The notes under the pieces: generated by a model
The model's database searches: none
Seen by the model: only the letters and a program-made list of their open reading frames with translations
What the model was told of the DNA's origin: nothing
Translations under genes and position numbers: made by a program
Shown: positions 5,378-10,925 of the stretch, piece after piece
Layout: the number at the start of each line of letters is the position of its first letter
Numbering within the stretch: the first letter of the stretch is position 1
NCBI GenBank assembly: GCA_026388495.1
Contig: JAPLJQ010000257.1
Location: forward strand, 1 to 10,925
DNA: 10,925 bases
From: Deltaproteobacteria bacterium
GTDB taxonomy: Bacteria; Desulfobacterota; Syntrophia; Syntrophales; UBA2185
Direction of reading: 5' to 3'

Positions 5378-6506
5378 ATTTCTGGTAATCCAACGTGATG
5401 GAATAGGGCGAAAAATTCACAACGTTGAAGTTTCCTTTCTGTTTAATACTGTTAGCCAGGTAGATGCTGTTTTCCGGATAGCTGACCACAAACTCTCCCA
5501 TCTTTTTCTCTTCCACGCCTGTTACCCAGACGATATTCTGGAAGATCCCCTTGACATCCATGTTTGTATCCAGGTCGGCAACACCGTTGACCTTGACAAA
5601 AATCTTCTTCACATTGCCCTGAATGTAAGATGCAACCTTGTCGAGAATTTTAGGGGCCAGTTTTTCCGCCAGATCCTTGAGGCCTTCGGCAGTTGCGTCT
5701 TCAACGTTATTGGCAAGCCCTTTGCCGCTTTCCGTCCCTGCCGTGAGGACTTCCATTTTGCCTGTTTCGTTGTTTTTTGCGACGATACGATAGGTGAGTC
5801 TGACCGTTACATTATTGAACGGCATGGAGAGGCCGTAACCGATATCCTCCCCCTTTTTGGTCGAAATGGTGTAGTCGATTTTTCCGATGATGATGACATT
5901 GGAAAGGAATTTATACATCATGCTCCGGACGGCGAGGGTGCTTTCGCTCTTAACGGCCTTTTCGATCTCCGTGGCATCCACGGCCTGTGTCGGAGCGACG
6001 TCAGTCACCTTGTAATTCTGGTCCGTGAGTTTTCCGATCAGGGTTTCCGACAGTATATTGGTTTCCTCGAATTCGTCCCCCTTCTTTCCCGGTTTCCTTG
6101 CGGGGATAAATACGGCGATTGAATTGTTAAGGGCGAGGGATGAGACCGCTTCCTTGGCCTTTGACGCTTCGATGCAGGCCCTGATTTTCACCACAACAGA
6201 GTCTTTTTTATTGACCTGATCAAGGACATTGTAACTCTTGACGCCCCCCCGGACATTTGTCTTTATGGCATCGTCAACGAGGGTAAAATTCTGAACCATG
6301 CTCTGCGCCTTGACTTCCGTGCCTACCGTCTGTTCGATGGCGGCCCATTTTGCCCGGGCAACGGCTTCCGTCTTGGCGGAGGGGATGTCGTTGTTGACGA
6401 TGGCTGCTTCCCCTTCCGTGTTTACGCATGTTTCCTGAGAAAGGCCGGCGGGTATATTGAAGAAACTGACCAGCAGGAAAATAATGACCATGATTATTTT
6501 ACGCAT
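5376..6506 (-). CDS. Secreted FlgT-N/LPP20-like envelope protein
   Basis: The product is a 376-residue exported protein with a signal peptide (basic RK, hydrophobic 4-21, probable cleavage near GLSQ-E). Residues about 26-113 match the FlgT N-terminal pattern: EGEAAI then an A-rich helix with AIEQTVGTEV, MVQNF, then GGVKSYNVLDQ and a VVVKIRACIE strand. A middle region (about 128-295) looks TolB/CsgG-like, with SIAVFIPAR, the NVIIIGKIDYT strand and a long helix with GLKDLAEKLAPKI. A final alpha/beta domain (299-376) contains VSYPENSIYLANSIKQ. In Vibrio, FlgT builds the H-ring around the flagellar basal body, but no flagellar gene is visible here, so a general envelope role is more likely. GGGAGGT lies about 10 bases before the ATG. 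It is the first gene of an operon with the CsgG-family lipoprotein. The fold call is by eye. Confidence 0.7.
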   Translation of the reverse strand: MRKIIMVIIFLLVSFFNIPAGLSQETCVNTEGEAAIVNNDIPSAKTEAVARAKWAAIEQTVGTEVKAQSMVQNFTLVDDAIKTNVRGGVKSYNVLDQVNKKDSVVVKIRACIEASKAKEAVSSLALNNSIAVFIPARKPGKKGDEFEETNILSETLIGKLTDQNYKVTDVAPTQAVDATEIEKAVKSESTLAVRSMMYKFLSNVIIIGKIDYTISTKKGEDIGYGLSMPFNNVTVRLTYRIVAKNNETGKMEVLTAGTESGKGLANNVEDATAEGLKDLAEKLAPKILDKVASYIQGNVKKIFVKVNGVADLDTNMDVKGIFQNIVWVTGVEEKKMGEFVVSYPENSIYLANSIKQKGNFNVVNFSPYSITLDYQK

Positions 6507-6556
6507 TGTATCTTTACCTCCCGGTTTGACTGAGAGCTTTGAAAAACACTCGTCTC

Positions 6557-6638
6557 GCCATTGCGTGCAAAATGAAGCAATCTCATAAGCGTTAGATAAT
6601 TCACAAGATTGTTACGGCGCAAAGCGCCGTGCAATGAC
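6557..6638. repeat. Paired-palindrome dispersed repeat (CATTGC...GCAAT type)
   Basis: GCCATTGC at 6557-6564 matches the reverse complement of GCAATGAC at 6631-6638 in 7 of 8 positions. Inside, ATTGC/GCAAT (6560-6564, 6577-6581) forms a small left hairpin, and ACGGCGC-AAA-GCGCCGT (6614-6630) is a perfect 7-bp right hairpin. The left unit (CATTGCG...GAAGCAATCTC) resembles a short dispersed repeat I know from many proteobacterial intergenic regions. It has no ORF and no T-run, so it is neither a gene nor a classic terminator. It separates mnmE from the envelope operon. Confidence 0.6.
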
Positions 6639-6728
6639 TAATCGGACAAATCTTCAGAAGTCTCAAATTCTGAGAATTCGGGAAACATAATACTGGAAAG
6701 GATGCCCTTTGTAAAGGTTAAATGTACA

Positions 6729-8108
6729 TCATTTTCCGATACAGAAGGTGGAGAAAATCCTGTCCAGCACCTCTTCGTTCGTTGTCTTTCCTGTGATTTC
6801 ATCCAGACAGTCGAGGGCTTCCCGGACATCGAATGCGGCAAACTCCGGTGAAATTCCAGCAAGAATAGTATCTCTGGCCTTTATCAGGAGTGTCGATGTT
6901 TTTTCAATAGCCGTTTTATGACGGATATTGGTGACGATATAATCCGGCGCATGATCAACGGAACCGCTCAGGACAAGGGATCGGATGGAATCTTTCAGTT
7001 CGGGTATCCCGTCGCCGAATTTGGCGGATATCTCAAGCGGCGGTGGAACCTCGCCGGGAAGGAGACGCTTCAAAGCTTTATCATCCAGGACGCGGGGAAG
7101 ATCCGTCTTGTTGACGACGGGAAGCAGTTTTTTTGTCAGGTTTTCTTTAATGAGTTTAATGTCGTCGCTTGAGAGGGCTTCACTGCCGTCAAGAACGACG
7201 ATGACCATATCCGCCGCCGCCAGTTTTTCTCTGACCAGATGGATTCCCTCTTCCTCAATGAGGTTTTCCGGTTTCCTGATCCCTGCCGTATCGGTTAGTC
7301 GGACGGGTATGCCCCCGATGTTGATCATCTCCTCGATGAAATCCCGCGTGGTTCCGGGTACAGGCGTTACGATGGCCCGTTTTTCACCCAACAGCCTGTT
7401 CAAAAGGCTGGACTTCCCCACATTTGGTCTTCCCGTGATCACGGCGCTGACGCCGTCTTTGAATATTTTCCCTTCCCGGTACGTTGATGCGAGGGCATGG
7501 AGGTCGTGAACGATCGATTGAAGGGTGTCTGCGATCCCGGAAGCATCCATGACGTCAACGTCATCATCGGAAAAATCGATGGAGGCTTCAAGCGTGGCGA
7601 GGATGTCGACGACGGCACAGTGAATGGCTCCGATTTTCCCCGCCAGATTGCCTTTAAACTGGGATACGGCCAGTTCAAGCCCCGTTTCGGTTTTTGCCGT
7701 GATCATGTCGAAGACGGCTTCCGCCCGGGAGAGATCAATGCGGTTGTTTAAAAAGGCCCGTTTGGTAAACTCGCCGGGCTCGGCAAGACGGGCGCCTGCC
7801 CGTATGACCTCGGTCAGAACCGTCTGTAAAATGACGGCGCCGCCGTGACAGTTGATCTCCAGGGTGTCTTCCCCGGTATGGGAGTGGGGTTTCGTAAAAA
7901 GGGAGACAAGAACCTCGTCAATCACGCGGCCCGTTTCGGGGATGACGATGTCTCCGTGATAAAGGTGATGGGTTTTGAAAACGTCGGTCTTTGTTGATGG
8001 CCGGAAAAGAAGGCGGGCGATGTCCTTTGACTTTGGACCGCTGACCCGGATAATACCAATTCCTCCCATGCCGGGAGGCGTCGCTATGGCCGCAATGGTA
8101 TCTTCCAA
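6729..8108 (-). CDS. mnmE: tRNA uridine-5-carboxymethylaminomethyl(34) synthesis GTPase MnmE
   Basis: MnmE works with MnmG to modify the wobble uridine of tRNAs, using methylene-tetrahydrofolate and GTP hydrolysis in the cytoplasm. The 459-residue product is full length. The N-terminal folate-binding domain starts EDTIAAIATPPG. The inserted G domain has GRPNVGKS at 226-233, TTRD at 253-256, DTAG at 273-276, NKTD at 333-336 and SAK at 361-363. The C-terminal helical domain ends with the catalytic CIGK (456-459). The start is TTG at 8108: no ATG lies nearer than codon 14, and the family begins exactly here. The jag stop codon lies two bases upstream, and AGGAAGGGA at the end of jag supplies the ribosome site, so translation is probably coupled. 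It is the last gene of the block; the common partners mnmG, rsmG and parAB do not follow. Confidence 0.98.
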   Translation of the reverse strand: MEDTIAAIATPPGMGGIGIIRVSGPKSKDIARLLFRPSTKTDVFKTHHLYHGDIVIPETGRVIDEVLVSLFTKPHSHTGEDTLEINCHGGAVILQTVLTEVIRAGARLAEPGEFTKRAFLNNRIDLSRAEAVFDMITAKTETGLELAVSQFKGNLAGKIGAIHCAVVDILATLEASIDFSDDDVDVMDASGIADTLQSIVHDLHALASTYREGKIFKDGVSAVITGRPNVGKSSLLNRLLGEKRAIVTPVPGTTRDFIEEMINIGGIPVRLTDTAGIRKPENLIEEEGIHLVREKLAAADMVIVVLDGSEALSSDDIKLIKENLTKKLLPVVNKTDLPRVLDDKALKRLLPGEVPPPLEISAKFGDGIPELKDSIRSLVLSGSVDHAPDYIVTNIRHKTAIEKTSTLLIKARDTILAGISPEFAAFDVREALDCLDEITGKTTNEEVLDRIFSTFCIGK

Positions 8109-8110
8109 CC

Positions 8111-8851
8111 CTATCCCTTCCTGGCAGGCATAATCACAATTTTTCTGTAATCTCCTTCACCCCGGCTTTTGGTTAACAGCATGGAATCGTTTTGCAGGGC
8201 CAGATGGACGATGCGGCGGTCATGGGCATTCAGGTGGCTTAAGGTGACGGATTTTTTTGTTTTTTTTACTTTGTCCGCAAGTTTTTCCGCCATGGCGACG
8301 AGGGATTCTTCCCGTCGCTTTCTGTAGGCTTCCGTATCGATGATGACCATTTTCCGATTGTTTGAGAACCTGCCTGACGCCTTGTTCACGATGTACTGAA
8401 TGGCGTCAAGATTCTGGCCGCGCTTCCCGATGAGGAGACCGCTGCCGTCGCCCTGGATGTTCAGGATGACAGTGTCCGGCGTCTCTTCAACGATGATGGG
8501 GCACTGAAGATTCATCCGCTCAAGTATCCCCTCGAGGAGATTTTTAACCCTGACGGCAAAATCTCCGTTGTCGGATTCGTCAGCCTGAAGGGGCCAGGGC
8601 GGCGTCGAAATCTCAGGGGCGACGTTTTGAATCGGCGCCTTCGGATATTCCGCGGGCATGTCGATGGTCATATCGATGGACATGATGTTTGCTTTAATTT
8701 TTGCTTTTTTTGACCCCAGAATTCCGAGGAATCCCGTTGAGCCGTCGGAAATGATTTCTATATTGAGTTTCTCTCTCGGTACGTTGAACTGACTGCAGGC
8801 CTTCTCAATGGCGTCATCAATGGTTTTTCCTTCAATTTCCAGAGATTGCAT
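8111..8851 (-). CDS. jag: RNA-binding protein Jag/KhpB (SpoIIIJ-associated)
   Basis: The product is a 246-residue cytoplasmic RNA-binding protein with the full three-domain layout. A Jag-N domain occupies about 1-53, with the GFLGILG signature at 40-46. After a variable linker, a KH-like domain covers about 100-175, with the RNA-gripping GKRG loop at 142-145. An R3H domain covers about 183-243, with LNAHDRRIVH at 207-216. In Gram-positives KhpB pairs with KhpA and affects cell elongation and division; its role in Gram-negatives is less known. The gene lies between yidC and mnmE, the usual position, starting 12 bases after the yidC stop. AAGAGGT lies seven bases before the ATG. Nothing is missing. 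Confidence 0.96.
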   Translation of the reverse strand: MQSLEIEGKTIDDAIEKACSQFNVPREKLNIEIISDGSTGFLGILGSKKAKIKANIMSIDMTIDMPAEYPKAPIQNVAPEISTPPWPLQADESDNGDFAVRVKNLLEGILERMNLQCPIIVEETPDTVILNIQGDGSGLLIGKRGQNLDAIQYIVNKASGRFSNNRKMVIIDTEAYRKRREESLVAMAEKLADKVKKTKKSVTLSHLNAHDRRIVHLALQNDSMLLTKSRGEGDYRKIVIMPARKG

Positions 8852-8863
8852 GTTTGTTACCTC

Positions 8864-10555
8864 TTAAGATGGTCGTTTGTTGATATAGTATTGCTGGCCG
8901 ATGCTCAGGATGTTTTGAAATAACCAGTAAAGAACCAGCCCTGATGGAAAGTTCAAAAACATAAATGTAAAAACAACGGGCATCATTAACATCATTTTCT
9001 GTTGCATCGGTTCACCGGCAGGGGGGCTCATTTTTTGCTGGATGAACATGGTGGCGCCCATGAGTATGGGTAATGGGCCAATGGCAAAGCCGCTTATTAT
9101 AGGAAACCATAATGGAATGTGTCCAAAGAGCGTATCAGGCGCCGACAGATCCTGAATCCACCACATAAACGGGGCATGGCGAAGTTCGATGGCATACAGA
9201 AGCGTCTTGTAGAGTCCGAAAAACACAGGGATCTGAATCACCATGGGGAGGCACCCCCCCATAGGGCTTACTTTATGGGTTTTATACAGCGCCATGGTCT
9301 CCTGGCCGATCTTCGTCTTGTCGTTTTTATACTTCTCCCGAAGTTCGGCAAGCTTCGGCTGGAGTTTCTGCATGTCCTTCATGGATTTGTAACTCTTGTT
9401 CCCCAGAGGCCAGAAGATAATCTTGATCAGGAGGGTCAGGATGATGATGGCAATGCCGTAATTGTGAACGAACTTGTACAGAAACTTCATGGAAACAAGG
9501 AGCGGCATGGCGAGCCACTTCAACCAGTCGCCGAAGTCAATGGCATTTTCAAGCCCCACTCCCTGGGCTTTGAGGAGATCATGATCCTTCGGCCCGAGAT
9601 ATAATGAATAGCTGAACAAACCGGCCTGACCGGGGGGGATAATATTCTGAGGCCCCTTCAGGCTTACGGTCACCAGATTCTGGGCGTCTTTTGACAGGGC
9701 GATGCTCGTCAGTGCGGGGTTTTGAGAAATCAGGGACGCGATGAAGTATTTGTTCTCAAAACCTCCCCAGGCGACATCGGGGCCGAGCAGCTTCGCCGAC
9801 TCCATCTTCTTGACCTCGTAGCGGTCAATGCTCTTTGAAATGAACGAAAGAGGGCCTTCATGAGTGTAGCTGTCCGTCTCTACCTTGGGATCAACAAACT
9901 GATGCCAGGCAAGAAGGGCGCTCTGATGCCAGGCAAGAAGGGCGCTCTGGTTTATGGGAAAACCGGCAAGATTATGGACCTTGATCTCAAGATCGAAGAC
10001 AAATTTCCCCGGATGGAACGTATAGGTTTTTTCCACCTTTATTGAATTGGGATAGGAAAGGGTAAAGGTCAGTTGGCGGCTATCCTCGGTTTTTGTGAGG
10101 TCGAGAGACTTCATGTCCGCCGAAAACAGGCTGTCGGGCCGGATATCGATATTCGATTCCGGAAACGTAACGGTCAGGGGGCGCGGCATCCCATCCGTGA
10201 CGTGGACCAATTCAATAGGATCAGAATCTTTGGGGAGAGTTTTCCGATAATTCTTCAGTTTGAAGGATTTAAGGGCGCCGCCTCTGGTCGTGAAGGTGGC
10301 TGAATAGAAAGGGGTTTCAACAGGGATATCAATTTCAGTCCCTGTGGCTGACGGGGATAAAACGGTCCTTGACGCGGCGGGTTTTATTGGCTCGGCGGCG
10401 GTTTCTTTTACGACCGTCTGTTTCGGATCGACGGCAGTGGCCCCCTGTTGAGCCTGCTCCGGTTGTTTTTTAACGGATTTTGGTGCAAAAAATAGCTGCC
10501 ACGCAAAAATGACAATCAACGAAAGGACTACGGCAAGAAATGCCTTCTTGTCCAT
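8864..10555 (-). CDS. yidC: Membrane protein insertase YidC
   Basis: YidC inserts and folds inner-membrane proteins, alone or with SecYEG. The 563-residue product has the Gram-negative form: an N-terminal membrane anchor (about 6-23), a Pro/Ala-rich linker, a large periplasmic P1 domain (about 75-325), then the conserved core of five membrane segments (from about 345). The core includes the cytoplasmic coiled-coil hairpin (KDMQKLQPKLAELREKYKND, 393-412) and PMGGCLPMVIQIPVFFGLY (431-449). The hydrophilic-groove positive charge is Lys378 (LLIKIIFWPL) where E. coli has Arg366. The oddity is an exact 24-bp in-frame tandem duplication giving ALLAWHQS twice (residues 205-220) in the P1 domain. AGGAGGT (10567-10561) precedes the ATG by five bases. 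It follows yidD after 30 bases. Confidence 0.98.
   Translation of the reverse strand: MDKKAFLAVVLSLIVIFAWQLFFAPKSVKKQPEQAQQGATAVDPKQTVVKETAAEPIKPAASRTVLSPSATGTEIDIPVETPFYSATFTTRGGALKSFKLKNYRKTLPKDSDPIELVHVTDGMPRPLTVTFPESNIDIRPDSLFSADMKSLDLTKTEDSRQLTFTLSYPNSIKVEKTYTFHPGKFVFDLEIKVHNLAGFPINQSALLAWHQSALLAWHQFVDPKVETDSYTHEGPLSFISKSIDRYEVKKMESAKLLGPDVAWGGFENKYFIASLISQNPALTSIALSKDAQNLVTVSLKGPQNIIPPGQAGLFSYSLYLGPKDHDLLKAQGVGLENAIDFGDWLKWLAMPLLVSMKFLYKFVHNYGIAIIILTLLIKIIFWPLGNKSYKSMKDMQKLQPKLAELREKYKNDKTKIGQETMALYKTHKVSPMGGCLPMVIQIPVFFGLYKTLLYAIELRHAPFMWWIQDLSAPDTLFGHIPLWFPIISGFAIGPLPILMGATMFIQQKMSPPAGEPMQQKMMLMMPVVFTFMFLNFPSGLVLYWLFQNILSIGQQYYINKRPS
9901..9948. repeat. Exact 24-bp tandem duplication inside yidC
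   Basis: Bases 9901-9924 and 9925-9948 are identical, adjacent and in register with the reading frame, so yidC gains eight residues without a frameshift. The identity extends two bases to the left and one to the right, consistent with a recent slippage or unequal exchange. Confidence 0.97.
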
Positions 10556-10585
10556 TAAATACCTCCTGAGTTTTTCCGTCTTGAA

Positions 10586-10810
10586 TTATTTGACGGGATC
10601 ATATCCGCCGGGGTGAAAGGGATGACACCGTAAAAGCCTCATCACGCCAAGAAAAAGACCTCTGAATGGACCGTGTTCCCTGATTGCGGTTATCGCATAT
10701 TCGGAGCATGAAGGATGGAAACGGCAACAGGGGATAAAAAGGGGGGATATACAGATCTGGTAAAATCGGACCGATATGATAAATAATTTTCCCAGAATTT
10801 GTATCATCAT
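10586..10810 (-). CDS. yidD: Membrane protein insertion efficiency factor YidD
   Basis: The product is a 74-residue protein of the YidD (UPF0161) family, thought to sit at the inner membrane and help YidC-dependent insertion. The family signature is complete: an amphipathic N-terminal helix, FYQICISPLF (16-25), CRFHPSCSEYA (29-39), HG at 46-47, RCHPFHPGGYDPVK at the C-terminus. The cysteines C29, C35 and C62 are the conserved ones. Two ATG codons stand together (10810 and 10807); AGAGG lies about 13 bases ahead, a weak site, and the rnpA stop is only four bases upstream, so translation may depend on rnpA. It is in its usual place between rnpA and yidC. Confidence 0.96.
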   Translation of the reverse strand: MMIQILGKLFIISVRFYQICISPLFIPCCRFHPSCSEYAITAIREHGPFRGLFLGVMRLLRCHPFHPGGYDPVK

Positions 10811-10814
10811 GTAA

Positions 10815-10925
10815 TCAAGCCTCTGTTTTTATTAAGAGCCTTTCCAGTTCCCGGCATACGTCCTGATAGGTCAGGGCATGGGCATTTTTTTTTGCAATGA
10901 TCACGATATCCTGTGAGGACGAAAG
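10815..10925 (-). CDS. rnpA: Ribonuclease P protein component, C-terminal fragment
   Basis: Thirty-six codons and a TGA stop (10817-10815) are visible; the gene continues beyond the right edge, and base 10925 is a first codon position. The peptide contains SSQDIVIIAKKNAHALTYQ and ends ELERLLIKTEA. Its D-[IV]-[VL]-[VI]-I-[AV] strand followed by a ...L...EL..L helix is the usual end of RnpA, which helps the RNase P RNA mature tRNA 5' ends. Position directly before yidD supports the call. The conserved basic RNR-type motif lies outside the window. Confidence 0.88.
   Translation of the reverse strand, partial: LSSSQDIVIIAKKNAHALTYQDVCRELERLLIKTEA

Noticed and set aside
6665..6679. AATTCTGAGAATT palindrome downstream of mnmE as a terminator
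   Set aside because: The stem is only 6 bp, AT-rich and not followed by a T-run, so it is unlikely to terminate transcription.
6638..6862. A 74-codon minus-strand open frame overlapping the end of mnmE
   Set aside because: Most of it is mnmE read in another frame; the short unique tail (FPEFSEFETSEDLSD) has no start site or ribosome site of its own.
6985..7509. A 174-codon plus-strand frame inside mnmE
   Set aside because: It is antisense to the G domain of mnmE, is Ser/Arg-rich low complexity, and has no supporting signal.
9119..9604. A 161-codon plus-strand frame inside yidC
   Set aside because: It is antisense to the conserved membrane core of yidC and has no Shine-Dalgarno or family-like sequence.

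Overview
The window reads as a piece of a Gram-negative bacterial chromosome, most plausibly a deltaproteobacterium (Desulfobacterota), perhaps near the Syntrophales. This rests on a YidC with a large periplasmic domain, an outer-membrane type lipoprotein, two kinds of paired short palindromic repeats that I associate with such genomes, and the protein styles. No rRNA, tRNA, CRISPR array, transposase or phage gene is visible. The lineage call is an inference.

Layout. (1) Positions 1-1198, minus strand: the first 27 codons of a STAS-like gene that runs off the left edge, preceded by a Tim44-like membrane protein gene. (2) 1199-1394: a divergent intergenic region with a perfect 10-bp hairpin and a pair of inverted ATTCCC-N8-GGGAAT palindromes. 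(3) 1395-4079, plus strand: a compact four-gene run encoding a sirtuin, a GNAT acetyltransferase, a Nudix hydrolase and a short zinc-type (HDAC/AcuC-like) deacetylase, closed by a bidirectional terminator at 4081-4119. (4) 4135-6506, minus strand: a two-gene envelope operon, first a secreted protein with a FlgT-N-like domain, then a CsgG-family lipoprotein with a FlgT-C-like tail. (5) 6507-6728: intergenic, with a second paired-palindrome repeat. (6) 6729-10925, minus strand: the conserved block rnpA (partial) - yidD - yidC - jag/khpB - mnmE, typical of the region near the replication origin.

How the genes work together. The rnpA block joins RNA processing, membrane protein insertion (YidD, YidC), RNA binding (Jag/KhpB) and tRNA wobble modification (MnmE), and is ordinary apart from an exact in-frame 24-bp tandem duplication in yidC. 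The most interesting unit is the plus-strand operon. It puts a possible lysine acetyl 'writer' (GNAT), two mechanistically unrelated 'erasers' (NAD-dependent sirtuin and Zn-dependent deacylase) and a Nudix enzyme that could clear the ADP-ribose product of the sirtuin side by side. Together they look like a self-contained protein (de)acylation and NAD by-product module. The second interesting unit is the envelope pair, whose domains look like FlgT distributed over two genes without any flagellar gene nearby.
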